NCBI GenBank assembly: GCA_023424475.1
Contig: JAFADX010000125.1
Location: 1-51,044, forward strand
Length of the DNA: 51,044 nucleotides
Reading direction: 5' to 3'
DNA from: Pseudomonadota bacterium
Lineage (GTDB): Bacteria > Pseudomonadota > Alphaproteobacteria > Acetobacterales > Acetobacteraceae
This document shows, piece by piece, positions 8,218 to 17,372 of this stretch. Below the pieces are notes generated by a model that was given only the letters and a program-made list of their open reading frames with translations, had not been told where the DNA came from and made no database searches. The translations under genes and the position numbers were made by a program. Numbering within the stretch: position 1 is the stretch's first letter; every line of letters starts with the position of its first letter.

Positions 8218-9164
8218 CTCAGGCGCACCCTGGGATCGGCGACGGTGTGCAGCACGTCGGCGATCAGGCTGCCCAGGATCACCAGGATCGCGGCGAAGAT
8301 CAGCATGCCCATCACCACCGGGTAGTCGCGGTACTCGATGGAATCGAGGAAGAGGCGGCCCATCCCCGGCCAGGTGAACACCGTCTCGGTCACCAGCGCG
8401 CCGCCGAGCAGCGTCGGTATCTCGAGCCCGGCGATGGTGATCATCGGCAGCAGCGCGTTGCGCAGCACGTGGGTGCCGATCACCGCGCGCTCCGGCAGGC
8501 CCTTGGCTCGCGCGGTGCGCACGTAGTCCTGGCTGAGGGCGTCGAGCATGGAGGAGCGCATGAAGCGGCTCCACAGCGCCGTCGTCACCAGCCCGAGCAC
8601 CAGCGACGGGCCGATCAGATGGTGGATGAAGACCAGCAGGGACGGATCGCCGACCGGCCCGATATTGCCCGGCGGCAGCCAGCCGAGCTCGACCGAGAAG
8701 ACGTAGATCACCACCAACCCGAACCAGAAGGTCGGGATGGACAGGGCGATCATCGTGCCGATCGTCACCACCTGGTCGAACAGGGAATAGCGCCGCACCG
8801 CGCCGATGATGCCGGCCGTCCCGCCCACCACCACGGCGATCAACGTGGCGGTCACCATGAGCTGGAGCGTCGCGCCGACGCGCGATCCGATCACCGCCAG
8901 CACCGGCGCGTTGTCGCGGTAGGACCGACCCCAGTCGCCGGTCAGCAGCCCGCCGACCCAGTCGAGGTATTGCACCGGCAGCGGCCGGTCGAGCCCGAGC
9001 TGGGTCGCGAGGCGCCGGAGATCCTCGTCGGACATCCCCGGCGTGTTGGCGAACTGCGAGAGCGGTCCGCCCGGCGTCAGGTGCAGCAGGAAGAATCCGA
9101 TCAGGGACACCAGCCAGAGCAGGACGACGCTCTGGCCAAGCCGATGCAGGACGTAGCGCGCCAC
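8214..9164 (-). CDS. ABC peptide-type transporter permease (DppB/OppB-like)
   Basis: A 316-aa first permease of the importer. The N-terminal helix MARYVLHRLGQSVVLLWLVSLIGFF is followed by the HLTPGGP motif and the DWVGGLLTGDWGRSY segment seen in DppB proteins. The EAA loop reads DYVRTARAKGLPERAVIGTHVLRNAL, and the C-terminus ADVLHTVADPRVRLR is typical. It starts 14 bases after the binding-protein stop and overlaps the DppC-like gene by four bases, so binding protein, DppB and DppC form a standard transport unit feeding the aminotransferase/flavoenzyme genes downstream. Confidence 0.95.
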   Translation of the reverse strand: MARYVLHRLGQSVVLLWLVSLIGFFLLHLTPGGPLSQFANTPGMSDEDLRRLATQLGLDRPLPVQYLDWVGGLLTGDWGRSYRDNAPVLAVIGSRVGATLQLMVTATLIAVVVGGTAGIIGAVRRYSLFDQVVTIGTMIALSIPTFWFGLVVIYVFSVELGWLPPGNIGPVGDPSLLVFIHHLIGPSLVLGLVTTALWSRFMRSSMLDALSQDYVRTARAKGLPERAVIGTHVLRNALLPMITIAGLEIPTLLGGALVTETVFTWPGMGRLFLDSIEYRDYPVVMGMLIFAAILVILGSLIADVLHTVADPRVRLR

Positions 9165-9178
9165 GGGTCAGCGCCCGC

Positions 9179-10864
9179 TTACGCTCTCCAGTACCACTTG
9201 CGCAGGTTCCAGGCGTTGGATCGGTAGTTCACGTTCGCCTCGTAGCCCAGCAGGTTCGCCTTGGTGCCTTCGGCCTGGATCTGCTGGTGCAGGGTGAAGA
9301 AAGGCAGGTCGTTGCGGACGATTTCCTGCACCTTCCAGTAGTTCCGCTTGCGCGCCTCGCGGTCCACCAGGCTCACGCTTTCGCGCAGCAGCCGATCGAC
9401 CTCTGGGTTGGAATATTGGATGGAGTTCATCCCGGCGCCCGAGCGTGCGGGGATCGCCCAGCTTCCCAGCCGGTCGCTGACGTCGGGGTCGGAGGCGACG
9501 GGATAGATCGACCCCACGATGGTCGAGTTGAAATGGCTCATGCGGTAGAAATCTCCCCACATCACCGCGGCGGGGAAGTTCTGGATCGTCATCTTGACGC
9601 CGAGCGGTTCCCAGGTCTGCTGGAGGAACTGCTGGACCTGCTCGCGCAGATGGTTGCCGGCGACGGTGGAGGTGCTGAATTCGAGCCGCACGCCATTCTT
9701 CGTCCGCACGCCGTCACGGCCGCGCCGCCAGCCGGCCCCGTCCAGCACCTGAGCCGCCCGGGCCGGGTTGTATTCGTGCTTGGGCAGGTTCGGGTTGTAG
9801 GCCCAGTTCTCCTGCGGCAGGTAGGATTCCGTCGGCCGGTTGGCGTCGTAAAAGAGGTCACGGTTGATCGTGTCGCGATCGAGGCCGAGATAGAGCGCCT
9901 GCCGCACCGCCGCGTCCTGGAATTGCGGCAGCCCGTTGTTCAGCGCGAAGAAGGTGACGAAGGCCGTCGGCGCCTTGTGCAGCACCAGGCCGGGCCGGCG
10001 CTCCACCTCCGCGTAGTTGTCGGGCGTGATCCCGGCGATGCCCACCGCATCCACCGCGCCGGCGACGAACTGCGTCTTCATCACCGTCATGTCGGGGATG
10101 TACTTGAAGATCACCCGTTCCACGAAGGGGCCCTCGCCGTGATAGCGGTCATAGGCGTCGAGGCGGATGTAGTCGCCCGGCCGCCGCTCGCCCCACTTGA
10201 AGGGGCCGGTGCCGATAGGATTGTTGGTGAAGGCCGGGTCGCGGAAATCCGACAGCCTGCTCAGGACGTGCTTCGGGACGATGAAGGTCCAGGCGAGGAT
10301 GGCGAGGTAGGGCGCGAAGAAACTCTCCATCCGCCAGGTCAGCTCGGTCGGGCTGACCACCCTGATGTCCCGCACCAGCGCATGGCCGTTGCGGCTCGAC
10401 GCCGGGAAGTTCGGATTCTGCAGCAGCTCGAGGGTGTACTTCACGTCCTCGGCGGTGAAGGGCGCGCCATCATGCCAGGTCACGCCCGAACGCAGCCTGA
10501 TGCGCCATTGCAGCCCGTCCGGCGAGAGCCCGCCATTGTCCACCGAAGGCAGCTCCGCCACCAGGTCGGGCACCAGGTCACCCTTGGCGTTCACGCCCCA
10601 GAGCGCGCTGTAGATGTTCAGATGGACGCCTTCATCGACCTCGATGCGGGCCTGGAGCGGATGGAAACGCGTCGGTTCCTGCGACAGAGCCATGACGATC
10701 TGCCCATGCCGGCCCTGCGGCCGCGGCGCGGTCTGCGCCTGGACCCGGTCGCCCAGGCCCACGGCCGCCGCGAGCCCGAGCAGGCCGCGGCGCGGCGTGA
10801 GAAGGTGGCTGTTCCGATCGATGATCGTGGCTATCGCCGCATCCTGATCGCTGCAGATCGACAT
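9179..10864 (-). CDS. ABC transporter substrate-binding protein, family 5
   Basis: A 561-aa periplasmic binding protein at the head of the operon. The ATG at 10864 is chosen; a GTG five codons earlier (10879) is possible. The N-terminus carries a twin-arginine-like signal (TPRRGLLGLAAAVGLGDRVQAQ), preceded by an unusual polar leader of about 25 residues. Family signatures include LQWRIRLRSGVTWHDGAPFTAEDVKYTLELL at about 120-150 and DAAVRQALYLGLDRDTINRDLFY in the second lobe. It stands directly before dppB- and dppC-like genes. Expression probably starts in the 127-base gap 10880-11006. Confidence 0.93.
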   Translation of the reverse strand: MSICSDQDAAIATIIDRNSHLLTPRRGLLGLAAAVGLGDRVQAQTAPRPQGRHGQIVMALSQEPTRFHPLQARIEVDEGVHLNIYSALWGVNAKGDLVPDLVAELPSVDNGGLSPDGLQWRIRLRSGVTWHDGAPFTAEDVKYTLELLQNPNFPASSRNGHALVRDIRVVSPTELTWRMESFFAPYLAILAWTFIVPKHVLSRLSDFRDPAFTNNPIGTGPFKWGERRPGDYIRLDAYDRYHGEGPFVERVIFKYIPDMTVMKTQFVAGAVDAVGIAGITPDNYAEVERRPGLVLHKAPTAFVTFFALNNGLPQFQDAAVRQALYLGLDRDTINRDLFYDANRPTESYLPQENWAYNPNLPKHEYNPARAAQVLDGAGWRRGRDGVRTKNGVRLEFSTSTVAGNHLREQVQQFLQQTWEPLGVKMTIQNFPAAVMWGDFYRMSHFNSTIVGSIYPVASDPDVSDRLGSWAIPARSGAGMNSIQYSNPEVDRLLRESVSLVDREARKRNYWKVQEIVRNDLPFFTLHQQIQAEGTKANLLGYEANVNYRSNAWNLRKWYWRA

Positions 10865-10953
10865 CTCGTGCGTCCCCACTTCCGACAGGCCTTTCCCCGC
10901 GGCAAATGCTTTCGCTCTGCCTTGATTTTCAATCCTTCTGTCGCTGCCCGGCC

Positions 10954-10965
10954 GTGTCCAGACAC
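10954..10965. promoter_or_regulatory. Short inverted repeat upstream of the binding-protein operon
   Basis: GTGTC-CA-GACAC has two perfect 5-bp arms around a 2-bp spacer. It lies 89 bases upstream of the binding-protein start, in the only sizeable gap (10880-11006) before the operon. The neighbouring sequence is locally AT-richer (around 10918-10938). It is a candidate operator or promoter-proximal element, supported only by symmetry and position. Confidence 0.3.
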
Positions 10966-11006
10966 GAGTCGCGCGGCCTACATAGCCTCGGGTTATGGAT
11001 CCTGCG

Positions 11007-12407
11007 TCACGCTGCGACGGGCACGGCGCCGGCCACGGCGTCCGTGAGTTCCGACACCCGGTTCAGCCGGCCGAAGCGCGCCAGCCGGCTCAGCACCGCC
11101 TCGACCGCCTCCGGCGGCAGGGCCCGCGCGGCGCAATCGCGGAACTTCGCCTCCAGCTCCGCATCGCTGAGCGGCGCCGTGGCGTGTCCCCGCGGCACGA
11201 GCACGGAGGCCTCCTTCGTGGCGCCGTCCCGCAGCACCACCGTCACCGTGCTCCGCTCGAGGCCTTCGGCGATCGGCCGGTCGGCCGACAGCGCGGGATC
11301 GACCGTGACCGTCACCCGCTCCATCAGCGGCAGGAGCGCCGGCCGGCCGATCGCCTCCTCGGTGAAGTGCGCTACGGTCGGCATGCCGTCGGCCAGCGTG
11401 ACGGCCAGGCAATAGGGCAGGCTGAAGCGCGCCTCGTTGGGATTGGCGGGAATGCGGTAGCGGAGATTGCCCGCCGCCATCTCGGAGATCGACGCCTCGA
11501 TCGAGACCACGTCACCTGCCCGCACGTCCAGCGAACGCAGCGCGTCGATCGAGCGGTGGGTCGCCGCGCAGCACGGATAGGCCTTGGCCGAGATGCCGTA
11601 TTGCTCCATGGCCGGCGCGCCGCCGAGACGCGCCAGCGCCCCGGCGAGGCCGGGCGCGGTCTCGCCCGCCATGAGCTCGACATAGCCCCAGCGTCCTTCC
11701 AGCGGCTCCGCGATGCCGGTCAGGCCGCAGGCCGCGAGCTGCGCCGCGACCAGCCCGTTCTTCGCGGCCAGCCCCGCATGCAGCGGCTTCGCCATGCTGC
11801 CGAACTGCCGCTTCGATCCGCCCGCCATGCTGGTGGCGAGCGAGATCGCCATCGCCATGCGGTCCGCATCCAGCCGCAGCATCCGGGCGCAGGCGGCGGC
11901 CACCCCCATGCTGCCGAGCGACAGCGTGGTGTGCCAGCCGCGGTGGTAGTGGACGCGGTTCATCGCCTCGCCCAGCCGCGCCAGCACCTCGAAGCCGACC
12001 AGGAAGGCATCGAGCGCATCCGCGCCCGAAGCACCCTCCGCCTCGCCCAAGGCGAGGATGGCCGGCACCAGCGCGGCGCTCGGATGCGAGAGCGCCGGCT
12101 CGAGCACGTCGTCATAGTCGAGGGCATGCGCCGCCGTGCCGTTGGCGAGCGCGGCCCAGGGCGGGGCCGCCCGGCCGCCGCCGATGACGAGGCAGGGCCC
12201 GTCCCCCCAGGCGCGGACCGCGTTGCGCGTGCCGACGGTGCAGGCCTCGTTGCGTCCGGCCAGCATCACCGCGACCGTGTCGAGGAAGGCACGCCGCGCG
12301 CCGTCCTCGCAGGCCGCCGACCATTGCCGCGGCGTCCCGGCGCACCAGGCTGCCAGCCGCGCGGTCGCGGACTGCTCCGTTCGCGACCAGCCGGGGATCT
12401 GCGCCAT
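11007..12407 (-). CDS. MmgE/PrpD family protein
   Basis: A 466-aa cytoplasmic protein of the MmgE/PrpD family (2-methylcitrate dehydratase, iminodisuccinate epimerase and cis-aconitate decarboxylase relatives). The ATG at 12407 follows a good GGAGAACAGGACG ribosome-binding stretch. A longer in-frame start runs into the divergent promoter. Family features include the alpha-helical N-domain with ANGTAAHALDYDDVLEPALSHPSAALVPAILALGE (about 110-145), HRGWHTT near 175 and AYPCCAATHRSIDAL near 290. The real substrate of most members is unknown, and methylcitrate chemistry is not supported here because no prpB or prpC is nearby. It is divergent from a LysR regulator, which probably controls it. Confidence 0.9.
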   Translation of the reverse strand: MAQIPGWSRTEQSATARLAAWCAGTPRQWSAACEDGARRAFLDTVAVMLAGRNEACTVGTRNAVRAWGDGPCLVIGGGRAAPPWAALANGTAAHALDYDDVLEPALSHPSAALVPAILALGEAEGASGADALDAFLVGFEVLARLGEAMNRVHYHRGWHTTLSLGSMGVAAACARMLRLDADRMAMAISLATSMAGGSKRQFGSMAKPLHAGLAAKNGLVAAQLAACGLTGIAEPLEGRWGYVELMAGETAPGLAGALARLGGAPAMEQYGISAKAYPCCAATHRSIDALRSLDVRAGDVVSIEASISEMAAGNLRYRIPANPNEARFSLPYCLAVTLADGMPTVAHFTEEAIGRPALLPLMERVTVTVDPALSADRPIAEGLERSTVTVVLRDGATKEASVLVPRGHATAPLSDAELEAKFRDCAARALPPEAVEAVLSRLARFGRLNRVSELTDAVAGAVPVAA

Positions 12408-12502
12408 CGTCCTGTTCTCCTGTGCCGGATCCGCGTTATTGGGAGCCGTGCCGACGCGCCCCGTCCAATGCCATCTGCGTGCGGCGGCCAAACCGGCGGT
12501 TA

Positions 12503-12525
12503 TCCCGCCCCGCATTCCGGCGGGA
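12503..12525. promoter_or_regulatory. Inverted repeat in PrpD/LysR divergent promoter region
   Basis: TCCCGCC (12503-12509) and GGCGGGA (12519-12525) are perfect 7-bp inverted arms around 9 bp. A smaller one, AACC-GGC-GGTT, lies just upstream at 12491-12501. LysR-type proteins usually bind interrupted dyads in the gap between their own gene and a divergent target, as here (12408-12586). In such GC-rich DNA G/C dyads arise easily by chance. Confidence 0.3.
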
Positions 12526-12586
12526 GGCGTCGGCGCACGCGCCTGCGCTGGACCTCGGGCCGCTTCTCCCCGATCCTGCCTGCCCC

Positions 12587-13480
12587 ATGAATGCCCGCCA
12601 GCTCGAGATCTTCCGCGCCATCATGCGAAGCGGCACGCTGACCTCCGCGGCGCAGTTCCTGAACGTGTCGCAGCCCGCGGTGAGCAAGGTGCTGCGGCAC
12701 CTCGAGAGCCAGATCGGCTACCGCCTCTTCGAGCGCGTCGGCGGCCGCCTGCAGCCGACCGCGGAGGCGCAGCTTCTCTTCGCCGATGCCGATCGCGTCT
12801 TCCGCGAGATCGAGGCGGTGCGCGACCTCGCCATCCGCATCCGGGAGCGGCGCGTCGGCCTGCTGCGGATCGGCGCGAGCGCACCGCCGATCTTCGCCGT
12901 GCTGCCCGCCGCCCTGGCCGCGTTCCAGATGCGTCACCCGGAGGTGAAGGTCGTGCTGCGGACACTTTCCGCCGAGGAGCTGAGCGAGAAGATCCTGGTG
13001 GGGGAGGTCGATCTCGGCCTCACCCTCTCGGCCATCCGCGTGCCCATGGTGCGGACCGAATTGCTGGCCACGACGCCTGTCATCGCCCTGCTGCCGGCGG
13101 GATCGTCGCTTGCGCGGAAGAGATCCGTCGGGCCGGCCGACCTCGTGGACGAGAGCCTGATCTCCTACGGCGCGCATGCCGATGTCGGGCCGATGCTGGA
13201 CGCGGTCTTCGAACGCGCGGGGCTGGTGCGCCAGGTGCAGACGGAGATCGAGATGTCGATCTCCGCCCTTCCGCTGGTCCAGGCCGGGCTGGGCGTCGCG
13301 CTGGTGGACAACATGTTCCCCTGGACGCGCTTCCCCGGCGTGGCGGTCCGCCCCTTCCTGCCTCAGGTGCTGATGAGCCTGAGCCTCGTCACCTCCGGCA
13401 CCCGCCCCGCGCCGCGCTTCGTGCGCGACATCGCGGAGGACATCCGCCACGCCGTCGATCAGGCCGGGCTGCCGCGCTGA
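12587..13480 (+). CDS. LysR family transcriptional regulator
   Basis: A 297-aa regulator. The ATG at 12587 gives the canonical LysR start MNARQLEIFRAIMRSGTLTSAA; the longer in-frame ATG at 12422 adds 55 Pro/Arg-rich residues with no family match. The HTH spans about residues 5-62 with LNVSQPAVSKVLRHLE as recognition helix. The periplasmic-binding-like effector domain covers about 90-295 (LLRIGASAPPIFAVLPAAL..., QAGLGVALVDN). It lies divergent from the PrpD-like gene and abuts, tail to tail with no gap, the D-aminopeptidase gene at 13481. It probably regulates the PrpD gene. Confidence 0.94.
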   Translation: MNARQLEIFRAIMRSGTLTSAAQFLNVSQPAVSKVLRHLESQIGYRLFERVGGRLQPTAEAQLLFADADRVFREIEAVRDLAIRIRERRVGLLRIGASAPPIFAVLPAALAAFQMRHPEVKVVLRTLSAEELSEKILVGEVDLGLTLSAIRVPMVRTELLATTPVIALLPAGSSLARKRSVGPADLVDESLISYGAHADVGPMLDAVFERAGLVRQVQTEIEMSISALPLVQAGLGVALVDNMFPWTRFPGVAVRPFLPQVLMSLSLVTSGTRPAPRFVRDIAEDIRHAVDQAGLPR

Positions 13481-14305
13481 TCACTGTTCGGTCGGGTCGT
13501 AGCCGAGCGCGACCTGGAGGAGGTTCGACGCGCCCACCATGTCCGGCACGTCGAGCCCGATCGTATAGGCGTCGAGCCGCGCTACGCCGGGCAGCAGGCA
13601 GAGCGTGTCCGCCGGCGGCCGGTGCTTGAAGGCCACCTCCAGCCGGATCGGACCCTCGATTCGAAAGGGGCGGAAATCACCGATGCGGCTGATGGCGCGC
13701 CGCGTCATCGCGTCGATCTCGCGGCAGGCGGCGGCCGGCGTCAGGCTGCGCGCAGCGAGGTGGCCATAGGCCCATTTCACCACCGCCGCCTCGACATCGC
13801 CGACCAGGCCGCGCGTCTCCTCCACGAACTGGTCGTCGCCGGAGATGCCGATCAGCGGCACGCCGAACTGGCCCAGCAGTGGGTGATGGAAGCCGGCCTC
13901 GGAGACCACGCGCCCGTTCAGGCGGATCTCGCGCACCACCAGGCTGCGCATGGTGTGCCCAAGCACGCCGGAGCGATGCGTGCTGCCCGTGTGCCAGCCG
14001 ATGAAGAGGGCGCCGTCGTAGCGTCCGTGCTCGATGCCGGCCACCATGCCAAGCGGCCGCCGCATCCCCCGCACGAGCTGCACGCGGTCCGGCAGCCGGT
14101 CGATCAGGATGTTCTGCGAGGTGAAGTGGCTGTCGCAGGCGACCACCTCCTCGGCGCCCATGGCGAAGGCCGCCTCGGCCGCGGCGGCGACGCCGTCCGT
14201 CATCCAGCGGCAGGCGGCCTCGTATTCGCGGCCCGGCGGCAGGCTCTGCTGGCGCGTCACCACGCCGGCGATGCCCTCGATATCGGCGGAGATGTAGATC
14301 CGCAC
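13481..14305 (-). CDS. M55 family D-aminopeptidase (DppA-like)
   Basis: A 274-aa cytoplasmic zinc peptidase. The family motif SADIEG places D8 and E10 at the N-terminus, with H60 in VACDSH, H105 in FIGWHTGS and E136 in VVSEAGFHH. These match in order and spacing the five metal ligands known for Bacillus subtilis DppA (D, E, H, H, E), and the length matches. DppA removes N-terminal D-amino acids, notably D-Ala, from short peptides, so the gene predicts use of D-amino-acid peptides such as cell-wall fragments. It starts three bases after the stop of an orphan family-5 binding protein and ends the minus-strand operon from 20647. Confidence 0.93.
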   Translation of the reverse strand: MRIYISADIEGIAGVVTRQQSLPPGREYEAACRWMTDGVAAAAEAAFAMGAEEVVACDSHFTSQNILIDRLPDRVQLVRGMRRPLGMVAGIEHGRYDGALFIGWHTGSTHRSGVLGHTMRSLVVREIRLNGRVVSEAGFHHPLLGQFGVPLIGISGDDQFVEETRGLVGDVEAAVVKWAYGHLAARSLTPAAACREIDAMTRRAISRIGDFRPFRIEGPIRLEVAFKHRPPADTLCLLPGVARLDAYTIGLDVPDMVGASNLLQVALGYDPTEQ

Positions 14306-14308
14306 GGT

Positions 14309-15892
14309 TCAGCGCCTGCGCCGCGCCAGCACCGCGCGGGTGTTGTCGTAGGCCGTCGCCTGATAGGTGATGCCGCGCCGCGCCACCCAGAAATTGGTGA
14401 GCTGGTAGAGCGGGATGATCGCCACATCCTCCATCGCCATGGCCACGGCCTGCTTCAGCAGCGCCTCACGCGCCGCATCGTCCATGGTGTTGCCGGCGCG
14501 CGCGATCAGGGCGTCGAGCGCGGCATTGGAATAGCCGGAGCGGTTGAAGCTGCCGGTGAGCCGGGTGCGGTCGTTGGTGGCGACGACATTGATCAGCGGA
14601 TGCCCGGCATGGCCGGAGGCGGCCCAGCCCCACATGGAGAAGGGAAACTCCATGCGCGCCGCGCGCGGCCCGTAGGCGGCGAGCGGCAGCGTCTCCACCG
14701 CCGTCTGCACGCCGATGCGGCCCCACATCTGAGCGATCGCCTGCGCCGCGACCGGGTCGGTGGGGCGGGAGTTCGACGCGACCGGCAGCGTCACGCGGAA
14801 GCCGTTGGGATAGCCGGCCTCGGCCAGCAGCCGGCGTGCCCTGTCGGGGTCGGCGGCGGGCACGGCGATAGCGGGGTTGTGCGAAAACATGCCGGGCGGG
14901 ATGAACTGGTAGGTGGCCGTGGCGGTTCCCTGCGTCACGCGTTCGGCGAGGCCGGCCCGGTTGATCGCCAGCGACAGCGCCTGCCGCACCCGCAGATCGC
15001 GCAACGGGTTGGCGGGCAGCGGCCGGCCCTCGTGGTCGGTGACGAGCGGCGCCACCTCGGCGGACTGGTTCGGCGCGATGTAGATGAGGCGCGTCCCGGG
15101 CGCGGAGAACACCTCGAGCTCCGGTGTGCTGCGGAAGCGCGGGAGATCGTTGGGCGAGGGCGTGTCGATCAGGTCCACGCCGCCCGACAGCAGCGCGGCC
15201 GAGCGCGACCCGGCATTGGAGATGTAGCGGAAGGAGACACGGTCCCAGTCCGGCCGCTCGCCCCACCAGGCCTCGTTGCGCACCAGCTCGGCCTCGGTGC
15301 CGGGGGTATAGGACCGGATGACGAAGGGGCCCGTGTCGATCGCCGCACGGAGCTGGTTGTAGTCGTCGGTCGTCGCGCCCTCGCCGACCTGGCGGGAGAC
15401 GATCGAGATGCCGGAGATGTCGATCGGCAGGGTAGGCGCCGGGCCATGGGTGTGCAGGCGGACGGTCAGCGGATCGACCACCTCGACACGGCTGACGGCA
15501 CGGATCTGGCTGGCGTAGCTGACCACCGCATTGGGCACGTTGGGCACGCGCGCGAAGGTGAAGGCCACGTCGTCGGCGGTGAAGGGCAGCCCGTTGGTGA
15601 AGCGGACACCCGGCCGCAGCTTCAGCTCCCACACCGTCTCCGAGACCGGCGTCCAGCTCACGGCGAGGCTGGGCTGAAGCTCATACTGCGGCCCGCGCTG
15701 GATGAGCGTGTCGAAGATGTTGTAGATCAGCGTCTGCGTCGAGACGCCCTGGTTGAAATGCGGATCGACCGTGCCCGGCGCGGCGCTGATGCCGAGCGTC
15801 AGCGTCGTCTGTGCGGCGGCCGGTGCCGCGGCGGAAAGCGCGGCGGCGACCGTAAGGGCGAGCACGGCCCGGTAGCGTCGGCGGAGGGACAT
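14309..15892 (-). CDS. ABC transporter substrate-binding protein, family 5 (orphan)
   Basis: A 527-aa periplasmic binding protein. The ATG at 15892 follows AAAGGATCATCGCCG and begins a Sec-type signal MSLRRRYRAVLALTVAAALS ending in PAAAQ. A GTG six codons upstream overlaps the ribosome-binding stretch. Family signatures are WELKLRPGVRFTNGLPFTADDVAFTFARV (about 90-118) and LRDLRVRQALSLAINRAGLAE. No permease genes adjoin. Its neighbours are an amidase and the D-aminopeptidase, so the bound ligand is probably a peptide- or amide-like compound and the protein must borrow permeases encoded elsewhere. Confidence 0.93.
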   Translation of the reverse strand: MSLRRRYRAVLALTVAAALSAAAPAAAQTTLTLGISAAPGTVDPHFNQGVSTQTLIYNIFDTLIQRGPQYELQPSLAVSWTPVSETVWELKLRPGVRFTNGLPFTADDVAFTFARVPNVPNAVVSYASQIRAVSRVEVVDPLTVRLHTHGPAPTLPIDISGISIVSRQVGEGATTDDYNQLRAAIDTGPFVIRSYTPGTEAELVRNEAWWGERPDWDRVSFRYISNAGSRSAALLSGGVDLIDTPSPNDLPRFRSTPELEVFSAPGTRLIYIAPNQSAEVAPLVTDHEGRPLPANPLRDLRVRQALSLAINRAGLAERVTQGTATATYQFIPPGMFSHNPAIAVPAADPDRARRLLAEAGYPNGFRVTLPVASNSRPTDPVAAQAIAQMWGRIGVQTAVETLPLAAYGPRAARMEFPFSMWGWAASGHAGHPLINVVATNDRTRLTGSFNRSGYSNAALDALIARAGNTMDDAAREALLKQAVAMAMEDVAIIPLYQLTNFWVARRGITYQATAYDNTRAVLARRRR

Positions 15893-15947
15893 CGGCGATG
15901 ATCCTTTCACGGTTGCCGTGGCTTTGGGGGCGCTCGTCCCGCGTCGC

Positions 15948-17372
15948 CTAAGGACGCTTCTCGTCGATGCGCGGGTCGATCGGCGTCAGGCGGCCGGAGC
16001 GCGCCTCGATGGCGGCGCCGGCATCGAACAGGAACGGGTCCTGGAAGCGCGCCGCGACGAGCTGCACCGAGGTCGGCGCGCCATCCGCCACGCCCATCGG
16101 CACGGAAAGGCCGGGCAGCGCGAGCAGCGCCGTGACATGGGCCGGCATGTTGGACCACATGACGCGCGCCACCGCCGCGTCGCCCTGCTGGTCGTACTCG
16201 GCCGGCATGGCGTGGGCGAAGGAGATCGGCATGAGCAGCAGAGGGTATCGCTCGAAGAAGAGGCTCCATTCTCGCAGGATGCTGGACCGCATGGCCAGCG
16301 CGGCGATGTAGGCGTCGCGGCCCGGCAGGTCCTGCTGCCCGAAGGCGATGCGCCCCTGCATGGAACGCCGCACGAAGGCATCGCCATGGCGCTCGATCTC
16401 GCGCAGCGTCGCGCCCTGGCGTTCGGCGTGCAGCAGGGCGCGGTGCAGGTCCCAGGCTTCCTCGAAGCGCGGGGGCTTCGCTTCCTCGATGCTGCAGCCC
16501 GCGTCCTGCAGGAAGGCTGCGGCCCGGCGCACGGCCTCGGCGACGGGCGGATCGACATCGGCGGGGCCGGCGTAGAACGCGACGCGCACCGGCAGCCTCA
16601 GGCTGTCGGCCTCCGACAGCCCTGGCACCCACCAGGGGTCGCGCGGGTCGCGCGCCGCCATCGCCGCGAAGCCGAGCCGCGCATCCGCGATGCTGCGCGC
16701 GATCGGCCCCTGCGAGGTGGTGGACTGATGCAGCGCCGGCCGGTCCGTCGCCACCGAGGGGTTGTAGTTGGGAATGCGGCTCGGCGTGCAGCGCAGCCCG
16801 ACCACGCCGCAGCACGCGGCCGGCTGGCGCACCGACCCACCGAGATCGTTGCCATGCGCGACCGCGCCGATCCCCGCCGCCACCGCCGCCGCGGCGCCGC
16901 CCGAGGAGCCGCCCGGCGTGAAGGCGCGGCCGAAGGGGTTGAAGGTCTCGCCGTAATGCTCGTTGCTGGTGAAGCTGCGCGCGGCGAAGGCGGGGCTGTT
17001 GGTCAGGCCGAGGATCACCGCGCCGGCCTTGCGCAGGTTGCTCACCACCGGGCTGTCGGCGGTGGCGGCGCGGTCCTTCAGCGCGATGATGCCGTTGGAC
17101 CGTGGCATGCCGGCGACATCGACGTTCATCTTCACGGTGATCGGCACGCCATGCAGCAGCCCCGGCGCCGCGCCGCGCGCCAACGCCGCGTCACAGGCAT
17201 CCGCGGCATCGCGCGCCGCCTGCTCCATCGGCTCCACCACGGCGTTGATGAAGGGATTCACCACCGCCATGCGTGCCAGCGCGCTCTCCACCGCCTCGCG
17301 GCTGGAGATGCGGCGGGCGCGGATCGCCCCCGCAAGATCGACGGCGTCCCAGCGCCACAATTCGTCGGTCAT
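15948..17372 (-). CDS. Amidase (amidase signature family)
   Basis: A 474-aa hydrolase with the full Ser-cisSer-Lys triad: K81 in HGVPITVKMNVD, the Ser pair at 156-157 in FTPGGSSGGAAAAVAAG, and S180 in GNDLGGSVRQPA. The last motif normally has GSD and here reads GND, a conservative change before the catalytic region. Enzymes of this family hydrolyse linear amides to acid plus ammonia or amine in the cytoplasm. Its ATG at 17372 overlaps the GNAT stop (ATGA). A 342-base in-frame extension upstream runs through the GNAT gene and was rejected. Within this operon it may deacylate an imported substrate before oxidation. The specific amide is unknown. Confidence 0.93.
   Translation of the reverse strand: MTDELWRWDAVDLAGAIRARRISSREAVESALARMAVVNPFINAVVEPMEQAARDAADACDAALARGAAPGLLHGVPITVKMNVDVAGMPRSNGIIALKDRAATADSPVVSNLRKAGAVILGLTNSPAFAARSFTSNEHYGETFNPFGRAFTPGGSSGGAAAAVAAGIGAVAHGNDLGGSVRQPAACCGVVGLRCTPSRIPNYNPSVATDRPALHQSTTSQGPIARSIADARLGFAAMAARDPRDPWWVPGLSEADSLRLPVRVAFYAGPADVDPPVAEAVRRAAAFLQDAGCSIEEAKPPRFEEAWDLHRALLHAERQGATLREIERHGDAFVRRSMQGRIAFGQQDLPGRDAYIAALAMRSSILREWSLFFERYPLLLMPISFAHAMPAEYDQQGDAAVARVMWSNMPAHVTALLALPGLSVPMGVADGAPTSVQLVAARFQDPFLFDAGAAIEARSGRLTPIDPRIDEKRP

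Noticed and set aside
11007..12407. Methylcitrate cycle locus.
   Set aside because: Only the PrpD-like fold is present; no prpB, prpC or acn-like gene is nearby, and MmgE/PrpD members have diverse substrates.
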